Shown here in pieces: positions 25,885-33,623 of a DNA stretch of 46,114 nucleotides. The translations under genes were made by a program, and so were the position numbers. The DNA is from a bacterium. GTDB lineage: Bacteria; Planctomycetota; UBA1135; GCA-002686595. The stretch's first letter is position 1. Every line of letters starts with the position of its first letter. The DNA is taken from assembly GCA_024228395.1 (NCBI GenBank), contig JAAETM010000153.1:1-46114 (forward strand). Direction: 5' to 3'. The notes under the pieces are model-generated. The model saw only the letters and a program-made list of their open reading frames with translations, made no database searches and had not been told where the DNA came from.

Positions 25885-26153
25885 TGTCCTTAGATCCTTC
25901 GGGATCCGAAGCGAAGCTAGGAGAAACCTTGATACCTATCATCACATCAACCCTTTCCTGGGGATTTGGATCGTGCAAGCGATCACAGCGTGCAAGCGCT
26001 GTGAAAGGGAAGTACGGTGACCAGGGATCATGCATCCAGGGTAGGAGTGCCCCGTGATGCGCCCCCGGATCTAAACTACCCGGGACGGCCCTCAATTGGA
26101 TGGAGGACCGAAAAGTGGGCGATCGTGCTAACGCGCGGTCGCCCTCTTCTTTT
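25885..26153 (+). ncRNA. Candidate structured non-coding RNA
   Basis: Between radC and the YkgJ gene lies a plus-strand stretch with nested perfect helices. GATCC-TTCG-GGATC (25893-25906) has a UUCG tetraloop, and overlaps an alternative CTTCGG-GAT-CCGAAG hairpin. CCCTTTC (25951-25957) pairs with GAAAGGG (26003-26009) and encloses two abutting hairpins with the same UGCAAG loop: stems 25969-25973/25980-25984 and 25985-25990/25997-26002, a three-way junction. Further on, CCAGGGTAG (26036-26044) pairs with CTACCCGGG (26076-26084) with one mismatch, and GCATC (26032-26036) could pair with GATGC (26056-26060). A terminator ends it. No convincing ORF is present. It does not match the motifs I know of RNase P RNA, tmRNA, SRP RNA or common riboswitches; 6S RNA is not excluded. 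Ends are approximate. Confidence 0.6.
26117..26153 (+). terminator. Rho-independent terminator of the candidate ncRNA
   Basis: A 12-bp stem (26117-26128 with 26133-26144), loop TAAC, followed by TCTTCTTTT. Two of its pairs are G-U in plus-strand RNA and would be A-C mismatches in minus-strand RNA, which points to plus-strand transcription. The minus strand also shows a short T-run (ACTTTT) after the hairpin, but the YkgJ gene ending at 26162 could still use it. Confidence 0.8.
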
Positions 26154-26161
26154 GCCCCTAT

Positions 26162-26983
26162 TCACCGATCCTGGCAGCCCTTGAGCAACTCGGGAAAGCG
26201 CGCATAGGTTCTTTCAAAGCCATGATCGCTTTCGATCGCACGCAAGCGCCGCAAGAATCCCTCGTGCAAGTCCACGCAGGCACCCTGCTTGGCTTTGTCA
26301 CAGAAATATGTTCGACATGCGAGAGGGCGCCCCTTGCGTGCGGTGCAGCGCCCGTCCACGTGATACGGGCAACGCCCCAAGGCGTCCGGCGTGGGCGGAT
26401 CGGGATGGCAGTGCAGGGCGTAATCCGTTTCCATGGCCCCCGCGTACAGCTCGTGATCCGCCTCCTCAAAGCGACAGCAAAGCCCACTCATGGCGCAGGC
26501 TGGATCGATGTTGTCGATTGCGATCTTGAGTTCCTCGTAAAGGGCGCCGAGCTTCACAAAGGCCTGCTCGCGGTTTTCCACCGAAGGCTGCACCCGGATT
26601 CCGGGGCAAACCTGGCGCGCCCTTTCGAACCCCTGACGGTCCTCAAGAACGCTCTTCCAAAAAGGAAAGTCCCTGCAATGGCGGGGACGCTGCCCATAGA
26701 TGGTGCACTCGTTGTTGCCATCCAATAACCGGCAGCGATCCGCTTGCAACCCGGCCCCTTCGCGCAGGGCCAAACGGGATTTTCCGGAATGTGGGTCGGG
26801 AACATGGCGCACGCATACGCGCACGAAAGCTTCGAGTTGCATGCCTACCGCTTTCGCAATCGCCGGCAGTTCATCCCGCTGGAGCCAAACGTAACCCGCC
26901 CCCACCCGACAGCAACGACCGCTGCGAAGGCATTGAAAGCGGAACGGCACGACCCCTTGGAGCGAGTCCTCGGATTCTTGCAT
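26162..26983 (-). CDS. YkgJ-family cysteine-cluster protein, duplicated domain
   Basis: The 273-residue product contains two cysteine-cluster units of the YkgJ type (putative metal or Fe-S binding, UPF0153). The first (about 12-110) has FQCLRSGRCCRVGAGYVWL, ECTIYGQRPRHCRDFPFW. The second (about 160-245) has CAMSGLCCRFEEADHEL, GRCPYHVDGRCTARKGRPLA and CRTYFCDKAKQGAC. Single-domain versions are usually about 120 residues. The ATG at 26983 is taken because it lies 4 bases after the kinase stop; upstream in-frame sequence overlaps the kinase. It is probably co-transcribed with the kinase. The molecular function of the family is not known. Confidence 0.82.
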   Translation of the reverse strand: MQESEDSLQGVVPFRFQCLRSGRCCRVGAGYVWLQRDELPAIAKAVGMQLEAFVRVCVRHVPDPHSGKSRLALREGAGLQADRCRLLDGNNECTIYGQRPRHCRDFPFWKSVLEDRQGFERARQVCPGIRVQPSVENREQAFVKLGALYEELKIAIDNIDPACAMSGLCCRFEEADHELYAGAMETDYALHCHPDPPTPDALGRCPYHVDGRCTARKGRPLACRTYFCDKAKQGACVDLHEGFLRRLRAIESDHGFERTYARFPELLKGCQDR

Positions 26984-26987
26984 GGCG

Positions 26988-28100
26988 CTAGCGGCGTCCG
27001 CGGGGCTTGCGCCGCACAGTCTTTCTATTTCCGATCCGCATCTTGGGCTTTTGGGCCTTGCCGCCCGAATAATCCAAACGGCGTTGGCCTTCGATTTGGC
27101 CTTCGACCTCTGCAATCAACTCGTCATAGGACTGGAAGCGCACGCTGGCATCCTTGGCCAACATCTTTTCGATGAAGTACTGGAGCTGTGGCGAGAGGCT
27201 ACGCCCCTTCAGCTCGGAGGATTGGAAGACCTGCAATACATGCTGGCGCAGCACGTCTTCGCCCGGCTTGCTCTCAAAAGGCAAGTGCCCGACGGTCATC
27301 TGAAAAAGTGTCACGCCCAAGCTGTAGATGTCGCTGCGCACATCGGCCGCCGCCCCACCCATGGCCTGCTCCGGGGATAAATATTCTGCAGTGCCCACCG
27401 CCAAACCTTCGCAGCAGGCCTTGTCCTTGGCCGCGCAGAACCCCAAGTCGATCAGTTTGGCCTGGCCGGATTGGGTCAGCATGATATTGCCCGGCTTCAC
27501 GTCGCGGTGCACAAGCCCCCGGTCGGCCAGGTATTTCAGGGCGTTGGCCACCTGCAAAAGGATCTTCCAAGCCTGGGTTTCAGGAACTCCTACGCCACGG
27601 TCCAAGCGCTCCTGCAGGGTCTCACCCTCGATGAATTCCAACTTCGTGAAGACCTGGTCCGAGTACTTTGCCACGCCGTAACCGGACACCAAACCCGGGT
27701 GCTGCAGCTGTGCCAGCCGCTTACCCTCTTCCACAAAGGCCTTGAGCATCTCGGGCGTTCGAAACCCGGCCTGGTTCAGAATTTTCAAAGCCATGGACCG
27801 CCCGTCCGCTTCGCACTTGGCACGAAACACCTCCGCGCTGCCCCCCTGTCCCAATCGAACGCCCACCTGGAAACCCGGAATCCGAGGCTGCTCGCCCGCG
27901 TGGGTGGAGCGCAGCCAAGCCACCTTGGTCGGGGCCCAACCCACCCCCTCCACTAGGAGCGCGTCGAGAGGTTGCCCAGCCTCAACAAGGGGAACAAGCT
28001 CTTTGCCAGTGGCCGCCCCCAAATACCCACGATGAACGAGCAACGCCAGGTAGCGCAGCTCGCCTTGATCAGGGGCTCTGTCACGGGGGGAAGGGATCAT
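26988..28100 (-). CDS. Hanks-type Ser/Thr protein kinase
   Basis: The 370-residue product has a complete kinase domain at about residues 75-335: glycine loop RLGQGGSAEVFRA, catalytic lysine ALKIL, HRDVKPGNIML, the metal-binding DLG in place of DFG, and GTAEYLSPEQA. The first 70 residues form a small helical domain (RYLALLVHRGYLG, LDALLVEGVGW) like those preceding many planctomycete kinases. No membrane helix or extracellular sensor is visible; the tail is strongly basic (KPKMRIGNRKTVRRKPRGRR), perhaps for nucleic acid or membrane contact. The ATG at 28100 is chosen because earlier in-frame sequence looks non-coding. An FHA protein elsewhere in the window is a conceivable partner. Confidence 0.9.
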   Translation of the reverse strand: MIPSPRDRAPDQGELRYLALLVHRGYLGAATGKELVPLVEAGQPLDALLVEGVGWAPTKVAWLRSTHAGEQPRIPGFQVGVRLGQGGSAEVFRAKCEADGRSMALKILNQAGFRTPEMLKAFVEEGKRLAQLQHPGLVSGYGVAKYSDQVFTKLEFIEGETLQERLDRGVGVPETQAWKILLQVANALKYLADRGLVHRDVKPGNIMLTQSGQAKLIDLGFCAAKDKACCEGLAVGTAEYLSPEQAMGGAAADVRSDIYSLGVTLFQMTVGHLPFESKPGEDVLRQHVLQVFQSSELKGRSLSPQLQYFIEKMLAKDASVRFQSYDELIAEVEGQIEGQRRLDYSGGKAQKPKMRIGNRKTVRRKPRGRR

Positions 28101-28444
28101 CAGAGAAAATGGGTACAAGCGAAAATTGCCAGTCAAGCGAACAGTGTAGGGCCGAAAGACTCGAATCGCGACACCCTGAGTTCCTGAGATCACTCTCTCC
28201 ACCGATGTCGTTTGAAATGATTGCGGCCCAGCGCCCCAGGAAACCCCAAATCCCCCCCGAATCACCCTCAAATCGTGCACCGAACTGGGAGAATGAGCAA
28301 TCTGCGGGCTTCAATTCCGCGATTCTCCGGGTCCTGTCAAGTTGGCCAGAGCCGCCTTCCGATTGAGCGGGCAAGGGTATCACTCCTGCCCTTACCGTTC
28401 CACACCTTTGCTCCCCAGCAATCCCCTCTTCGCTTCGCCCGCCC
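28101..28444. other. Divergent intergenic region, kinase and Clp-like genes
   Basis: This stretch separates the minus-strand kinase from the plus-strand AAA+ gene. On the minus strand there is a perfect -35 hexamer TTGACA at 28340-28335 and a TTGACT at 28136-28131, each lacking a good -10 at normal spacing. No ORF looks coding. The reading frame of the AAA+ gene stays open upstream into the region but without ATG or GTG. Confidence 0.4.
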
Positions 28445-29743
28445 TTGGATTCCGTACGTCAACACAGCGTCTTCCGCTATTTTGATCTCGCCGATTCGTT
28501 CGTCGAGATCCAGCTGGCAGATCCCAAAAGCCTTCAGATGCCCGGCAAACCCAGCCTCGACAAGGCTGGCTACCGCCGATTGGTAATTTCCACGTGTATG
28601 CCCGAGTTCCGGGACGACGTGGCCACAGCCGTCGAGGCCCTCTTCCCGGAGGATCCGCTGATGGTCGAGGACATCCTCTACCGGCTTTGCATAGAGATCA
28701 ACCCGGGCCTGAGCATCCACGAGGTGAGACTGGAGACGTCCTTTGAATGTGAAGCTAGGCTCCAGGAAGAAGCGGACCATAGGGCCCAGGTCGAAGCCTT
28801 GCGCTTCCGTCTGGCCAAGACCTTGCCGGGCTTGGAAAACCGCCTACAAGCCGCCGTGCTCGGACAGCCCGAAGCCACCCACGCCGCCGCTCGCGTCCTG
28901 GCCCGCGCCGCCGTTGGTTTAGCCCCCGAAGGCCGCCCCCTGGCATCCCTGCTATTCACCGGCCGCACCGGCACGGGCAAAACCGAACTCGCCCGCGTGC
29001 TCGCAGCCGAATGCATGGGCAAGAACAACCTGGTCCGCATCGACTGCTCCGAGTTCGCCCTCTCCCACGAGTACTCCAAACTCATCGGAGCGCCACCTGG
29101 ATTTGTGGGCCACGACGACGGCGGTCAACTCACCGACGTTCTGCGTAAGAACCCGGCCTCAATCGTGCTTTTTGATGAGGTTGAAAAAGCGCACCCCAAA
29201 CTGCACAACCTGATGTTGCAGATCCTCGAAGAAGGCGCGCTCACCGACGGCAAGGGCCGCCCGGTGTCCTTTGAAAGCGCCGTGGTCATCATGACCTCCA
29301 ACGTGGGCGCCGACGAGGTGCGCCGCTCTTCCCATGCGGTGGGCTTTGGCTCCCGCGCCGGCGTAGAGCACACCGCCATGCGTGAGATCACCAACAAGGC
29401 TCTGGGGAACACCTTCAGCCCAGAATTCCTCGGACGCCTGGACGAGACCATCCTGTTCGCAGATTTGGACCTGGAAATTGTGCAATCGATCGCCTCGGGC
29501 CAACTCGCAGATCTCAAAGCCCTGGCAGCGCGCCGTGGCATCGAGCTCTCCTTCACCCCCGCCGTCGCCCGCTTCGTGGGCGCCCGCGCCTACAACCCCG
29601 CCACCGGCGCCCGCGAAGTGCGCCGCATCATCCGCCGCGAGGTCGAACCGTTCCTGGTCGAAGAACTTTGCCGCAACAGCGTTCAAGAAAACCCGAGCCT
29701 GCGTCTGGGTGTGAAGAACGGGCGATTGCGGCTGTTGTCGTAG
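28445..29743 (+). CDS. Single-module Clp/Hsp100 AAA+ ATPase (D2-type)
   Basis: A 432-residue protein with one AAA+ module equivalent to the second module of ClpA/ClpB/ClpC. Motifs: Walker A GRTGTGKTE (about 178-186), RIDCSEFALSHEYSKLIGAP with the substrate pore loop GFVGHDDGG, Walker B IVLFDEVEKAHPK, sensor 1 MTSNVG, arginine finger FSPEFLGRLDE, and a small D2 domain with GAREVRRIIRREVEPFLVEE (sensor 2). The N-terminal 115 residues replace the usual N and D1 domains and match nothing I recognise. No ClpP-binding (IGF/L-type) loop is evident. Start is uncertain: TTG at 28445 has no ribosome-binding site, and no ATG or GTG lies upstream in frame. Its role, perhaps protein remodelling, is inferred. 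Confidence 0.82.
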   Translation: MDSVRQHSVFRYFDLADSFVEIQLADPKSLQMPGKPSLDKAGYRRLVISTCMPEFRDDVATAVEALFPEDPLMVEDILYRLCIEINPGLSIHEVRLETSFECEARLQEEADHRAQVEALRFRLAKTLPGLENRLQAAVLGQPEATHAAARVLARAAVGLAPEGRPLASLLFTGRTGTGKTELARVLAAECMGKNNLVRIDCSEFALSHEYSKLIGAPPGFVGHDDGGQLTDVLRKNPASIVLFDEVEKAHPKLHNLMLQILEEGALTDGKGRPVSFESAVVIMTSNVGADEVRRSSHAVGFGSRAGVEHTAMREITNKALGNTFSPEFLGRLDETILFADLDLEIVQSIASGQLADLKALAARRGIELSFTPAVARFVGARAYNPATGAREVRRIIRREVEPFLVEELCRNSVQENPSLRLGVKNGRLRLLS

Positions 29744-29769
29744 GGTCCCTAGGGCCCTAAGGTGCGGCC

Positions 29770-30546
29770 ATGGAGATTCCCCTCGATCCGAGCAAAACCA
29801 TCGCTGCGGTCTTTTTGCTTGCGAAGTGCGACATGGGGTGCACCTTTTGTGCCAGCGATTTGGGTATTGATCGGTTGGGGTTTGGGCAAGCGTGTGCCTT
29901 GATGAAAGGGCTTTGGGAGGCGGGCTATCGGATTTTGGTTTTGGGGGGTGGAGAGCCAGCGCTTTGGCGGGATGGGGAGAAGCGCCTGGTGGATTTGGCG
30001 GTGTTTGCCAAGGGCCTCGGTTTCGTGGTGCAGATCAATACCAACGGCATTCGCTTGGACGAGGGGTTTGAGAATTGGCCGGGTGTGGACCGCTTCATAT
30101 TCCCCATGGATGGGGCGGGTGCGGCGCGGCACGATTCCTTGCGGGTTGTACTCGGGTCGCAGCCCGATGGGCACTATGGACTTGTTCAAGAACGCGTGGA
30201 GGCGTGTGTGCGGGCGGGGCGCGGGCTCACGATCGGAACCGTTCTGACGCGGAAGAACAAGCGTGAGCTTACGGGTTTGATCGACTGGATGCGGATGCGC
30301 GTGAAGCAAGGCGCCGACATTCACGCCTGGCACCTGTACCGATTTCAAGCGGTGGGGCGCGGGGGCACAGGGGCCAGCGTTGAATTGGGGCTTCCGAGTG
30401 ACGAGTTCAAAGCCATCTGCGGGAAGGCCAAGGCAGCAGGTCTGCCCTTCCCCGTCTGGCGCCGCGACGACATGCTACGCTCTTCCACGGTGGAGTATTT
30501 CTGGTTCCAGGGTGGAGAGCTGCAAGTGGGCGGTCAGGCCCAGTGA
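29770..30546 (+). CDS. Radical SAM enzyme of unknown substrate
   Basis: The 258-residue product has the [4Fe-4S]-binding CDMGCTFC motif (C-x3-C-x2-C, about residues 20-27), the SAM-binding GGGEPALW (about 59-66) and INTNG further on, so it is a radical S-adenosylmethionine enzyme. The C-terminal part, IGTVLTRKNKRELTGLIDWM then AWHLYRFQAVGRGG and a PSDEF, recalls the layout of viperin-like and MoaA-like proteins; no SPASM cysteines are present. The length suits viperin-like proteins, but no nucleotide kinase is adjacent. The gene is strongly G- and T-rich on the coding strand, unlike the C-rich Clp gene just upstream, hinting at recent transfer. AAGG lies about 9 bases before the ATG. Confidence 0.75.
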   Translation: MEIPLDPSKTIAAVFLLAKCDMGCTFCASDLGIDRLGFGQACALMKGLWEAGYRILVLGGGEPALWRDGEKRLVDLAVFAKGLGFVVQINTNGIRLDEGFENWPGVDRFIFPMDGAGAARHDSLRVVLGSQPDGHYGLVQERVEACVRAGRGLTIGTVLTRKNKRELTGLIDWMRMRVKQGADIHAWHLYRFQAVGRGGTGASVELGLPSDEFKAICGKAKAAGLPFPVWRRDDMLRSSTVEYFWFQGGELQVGGQAQ

Positions 30547-30639
30547 TCACGCAGCCAGCCCCCCATTCACGGCCCAGAACGAGGCAGTGCAGACGAAACA
30601 CAAGTTCTACCGGTTGTCAGGTCGATATTGAGGGTCCCC

Positions 30640-31566
30640 ATGAACCTGCCACACACACAACCGATGCCCTGCCCCCGATGCGGCACGATCAACGGGGAAG
30701 ACAGTTACTCGTGTCGCCTTTGCAGTGAAGTGCTGCGCAAGCGGCCCACCGAGCCCTCCCTTGCAAGCCTGCTCGATCCCGGGGAAGCGACCCATCATTC
30801 GATCCCCAAGGCGCGACCGCACATGGTCGGCGCAGGAAGCGGCGCCGGCGGGATTGGCCTCGGCAAGGAAGGGTATGCCTACGCTGGCGTCGGGCTGGCC
30901 CTGGCCATTTTGATTCACTTCATTCCGATTCTGGGCTATTTCAATTGGTTCCTGTCCGCCCTGTTTCACGAAACAGGACATTGTGTTTTCGCCTGGGCCA
31001 TGGGTCAGCCGGCGTTCCCCGCCATCAGCCTCGGGGGTCACGCGGCTGCTGTGCACCAGGGCCAAAGCCTGTTCTTGACGTTGGCGATTTGCGCAGGGCT
31101 AGGCTTCGCGGCATGGAATGCACGGGGCCACCGCGGGTGCTTGCTCGGCTTGACCACACTAGCGATATTGCAACCCTTGCTCGCCTTTTCCGGAGCCAAG
31201 GAAGTCCTGTTTTTGCTGGGTGGACACCTGGGTGAATTGGCCTTTGGGGCCATCTTCTTGTGGAGGGCCTTCACCGGTGGTTTCACCGCGAACAAGTTGG
31301 AGCGTGTGCTGTATGGAACGCTCGCTTGCCATCTGATCGGTGAGAATGTGTTGCTTTGCGGGGGGCTGTTGTTCAGCCAAGCCGCGCGCTTGGAGTATGC
31401 GGGCAATGGTTCCTTTGGACTGACCAACGACTTCCTGCGCCTGACCAACGACCAACTGGGCGTGTCCCTGGGAACGGTCGCTTTTGCCATGCTTGTGGTG
31501 TCCCTGTTGACGGTTCCACTAGCATGCTGGATGGGCCACAGGAGCCTGGCCCACGCCGGTCGCTGA
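30640..31566 (+). CDS. Zinc-ribbon membrane protein with HExxH protease motif
   Basis: The 308-residue protein begins with a zinc ribbon (CPRCG, 11 residues, CRLC). After a linker come about seven hydrophobic segments. The second carries FHETGHCVFAWAMG, an HExxH motif in a membrane helix as in M50 (S2P-type) intramembrane proteases; a GGHLGELAF follows later. I do not see the usual second M50 motif (NxxPxxxxDG), so activity is uncertain. GAGG about 6 bases before the ATG at 30640 decides the start over an upstream TTG. If active, it could cleave membrane-bound regulators such as anti-sigma factors, which is conjecture. Confidence 0.65.
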   Translation: MNLPHTQPMPCPRCGTINGEDSYSCRLCSEVLRKRPTEPSLASLLDPGEATHHSIPKARPHMVGAGSGAGGIGLGKEGYAYAGVGLALAILIHFIPILGYFNWFLSALFHETGHCVFAWAMGQPAFPAISLGGHAAAVHQGQSLFLTLAICAGLGFAAWNARGHRGCLLGLTTLAILQPLLAFSGAKEVLFLLGGHLGELAFGAIFLWRAFTGGFTANKLERVLYGTLACHLIGENVLLCGGLLFSQAARLEYAGNGSFGLTNDFLRLTNDQLGVSLGTVAFAMLVVSLLTVPLACWMGHRSLAHAGR

Positions 31567-31595
31567 ACCGCAGAATGCCTGCGCCTCACGCCGGT

Positions 31596-32333
31596 TCATC
31601 CACCCGATGCATTCGGGCGAAAGAGGATGCTCAGGTCCATGCCCAGGTCAACGCGAGGCTGTCTTTGAAGATGGTCTGCAACGCGCGACCCCAAGATAGC
31701 GCCCAAGACTTGCGCCGCTTCCCGTTCCCCTTGGAACCGAATTTGGGTGGCCACCATTTCCACCGGTGAAAAACCAAACTCTTCAATGAGAGGCGCGAGC
31801 TCCCCATGGCCTCCCGGATCCAAGAGGCCCCGAAGGGCTTGGAACTCGCCCGTGGCCGCATTTTCAATGAGCCAAATGCCGGCGCCGCGATCTGCCGAAT
31901 TCGGTTTCAGGACCCGTAAGCACTCCTCCAACACCAGCGCTCGCACCGACGGCCGCAGATCGAGCAGGACCCAGCTCATGACGATACGATCGAATGACCC
32001 GTCGGCAAAAGGAAGCTCTTGGCCGCTGGCTCGAAGCGCATGGGCCGGGTGCAAGTCACCTGCTTCGGCCAGCATGAAAGCGCTGGGTTCCACAGCCTTG
32101 TAATGGGCCGCCAAGGACGCAACGCGCCGTGTCAACCAGCCGGTTCCGCAACCGATCTCCAAAACTCGCTTGCCCTCTAGTTCCGCCAAATGCGCCAAAC
32201 GCTGGGCCGCCAACCCTTCCGGATCCTCCGCCTTTTCAAACAAACGAAACAGCCCGGGCTGTTCCCGATACACGCACATCCACCGCTCGAACTTGCGGGC
32301 CTCTTGAATGCGAAGTGAAAACGATTGAGCCAT
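31596..32333 (-). CDS. Class I SAM-dependent methyltransferase
   Basis: The 245-residue product has the Rossmann-type methyltransferase motifs: motif I VLEIGCGTGWLTRRVA (about 57-72), the acidic YKAVEPSAFML end of strand 2, QELPFADGSFDRIVMSWVLL (motif IV region) and ECLRVLKPN (motif V). It belongs to the UbiE/Methyltransf_11 type; the substrate cannot be read from sequence. It converges with the HExxH membrane protein gene and is 123 bases after the start-distal end of the SGNH-like gene, on the same strand. Confidence 0.87.
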   Translation of the reverse strand: MAQSFSLRIQEARKFERWMCVYREQPGLFRLFEKAEDPEGLAAQRLAHLAELEGKRVLEIGCGTGWLTRRVASLAAHYKAVEPSAFMLAEAGDLHPAHALRASGQELPFADGSFDRIVMSWVLLDLRPSVRALVLEECLRVLKPNSADRGAGIWLIENAATGEFQALRGLLDPGGHGELAPLIEEFGFSPVEMVATQIRFQGEREAAQVLGAILGSRVADHLQRQPRVDLGMDLSILFRPNASGG

Positions 32334-32456
32334 GGCTCAAGGATAGCGGGCAACCGACCGGCGAACCCATCGATTTCCGTATTCGCAAATCATCGTTGCG
32401 GCCGAGTCGTCTGCAGTTTTGGGGGTCGATGGGTGGCCCGCGCCTTGCTGGCCCTC

Positions 32457-33455
32457 TCAATCTTGAATCAGGCCCGAGCGATGTACGGCTCGATTGAGGA
32501 ATTCCGTGAACTCCGTCGCTGCCTTGGCATTGCCTTCGCGATTGGGGTGGCTGTCGAGGCCGTTGGGCGCGCAGAAGCGGGAAAGGTTGCTGGCCCCATC
32601 GGCGGTGAGAACCTGGTAGTAGTTGAATACGACGACGTTCTTCGCGGGATAGTCCGCTAGCCAACCTTCTCGGTTGCTGACCCAATCATTGAATTCACGG
32701 GCCAATAGGCTGCCGGTCAAGCGGCGGGATTCGGGGGAGGCTTTGCCCCGTAGCGTGTCCTTGAGTACGCGGAAGAGGTTGCGCGCTGCTGTCTTGGGCG
32801 CCATGGGGGGAGCGGTAACGTAGACGAAGAGGACCCCCGGGTGTTTTTCGAATTCGGGCAGAAGAGCCCGCAGGGTGGCTTTGGCGTTGGCTACGGTCAG
32901 TTGCTTTCCGTTGGCATCGCCGGGGTCTTGCCCCGGTCCGACGAATTTGTTGTTGGGGAAGCAAGACTTGAAAACCACGATTGCATTGCTGCTTTCTCCT
33001 TCCAGTTCGCTGTCCTGTCCGGCGCAGGAGAGCACGTCCGGCATGCGATCACGGAACTTGGGTAGCCAGTCGAATAAGTCGGTGTGCTCACCCAGGCTGC
33101 TGCCGTAGGAGGCTTCGTGTACGGAATAGCCCTGATCGACGAGGGCGCTGCGCAGGCCTCCGCCGCAAGGGTGCGAGGCGTAGATAGCGGACCCGGGTAT
33201 CGATCCCTCGTCTGAACCGGGATCAGCCAGGAGCTGTCCGCCACAGGAATGGTGCAGGAACACCAGGTTCAGGGGATGCGGAGGTGCGTCTTGAGAGAAA
33301 GAGCTCAGGTCAAGTCCTTCAACAGGCGGGGTGTTAACCGGGTCAGCAGACAAATCGGATCCTCCAACTTTAACGAATTTCAGGCAGACCACAAGCAGGA
33401 CGCCCAAGGCCAGGATCAGAGTGAGTTTTGTTTTGGACACGGTGCAAGAGACCAC
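32457..33455 (-). CDS. SGNH-hydrolase-like membrane-anchored protein
   Basis: The 332-residue product has an N-terminal membrane anchor (about 7-23, KLTLILALGVLLVVCLKF) and an extracytoplasmic domain. LNLVFLHHSCGGQLL near the start of the domain and DSHPNREGNAKAATEF near its end recall the block I and block V (DxxH) positions of SGNH/GDSL hydrolases, though the block I Ser-Gly pattern (HHSCGG) is atypical. A central GESSNAIVVFKSCFPNNKFV segment carries an Asn-rich motif. Substrate unknown. I chose GTG at 33455, preceded by AAGGG at 7 bases; other GTG codons in frame nearby are possible. Confidence 0.6.
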   Translation of the reverse strand: MVSCTVSKTKLTLILALGVLLVVCLKFVKVGGSDLSADPVNTPPVEGLDLSSFSQDAPPHPLNLVFLHHSCGGQLLADPGSDEGSIPGSAIYASHPCGGGLRSALVDQGYSVHEASYGSSLGEHTDLFDWLPKFRDRMPDVLSCAGQDSELEGESSNAIVVFKSCFPNNKFVGPGQDPGDANGKQLTVANAKATLRALLPEFEKHPGVLFVYVTAPPMAPKTAARNLFRVLKDTLRGKASPESRRLTGSLLAREFNDWVSNREGWLADYPAKNVVVFNYYQVLTADGASNLSRFCAPNGLDSHPNREGNAKAATEFTEFLNRAVHRSGLIQD

Positions 33456-33623
33456 ACTTGCACCCTTGGTCACAAGGCCATATCGATAGTATGCCCACCG
33501 GAATGCGGGAATGCGCTCCAGGGGGACTCCCCGAGCGACCTTTTCCCCTGCCCCCCCTGGCATTGATGGGGTTACGCTTCCGGCAATGCCCTCCCACGAG
33601 CGTTGAGTGGAAAGCAGCTCCCC

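Noticed and set aside
25838..26095. Minus-strand 85-codon ORF, and a plus-strand 68-codon ORF at 25851-26057
   Set aside because: Neither has a good start or protein-like composition; both overlap the perfect helices of the candidate RNA.
25885..26153. RNase P RNA, tmRNA or SRP RNA
   Set aside because: None of the conserved motifs I know (GAGGAAAGTCC of RNase P, the tRNA-like ends of tmRNA, the GGAAGCAGCC region of SRP RNA) is present.
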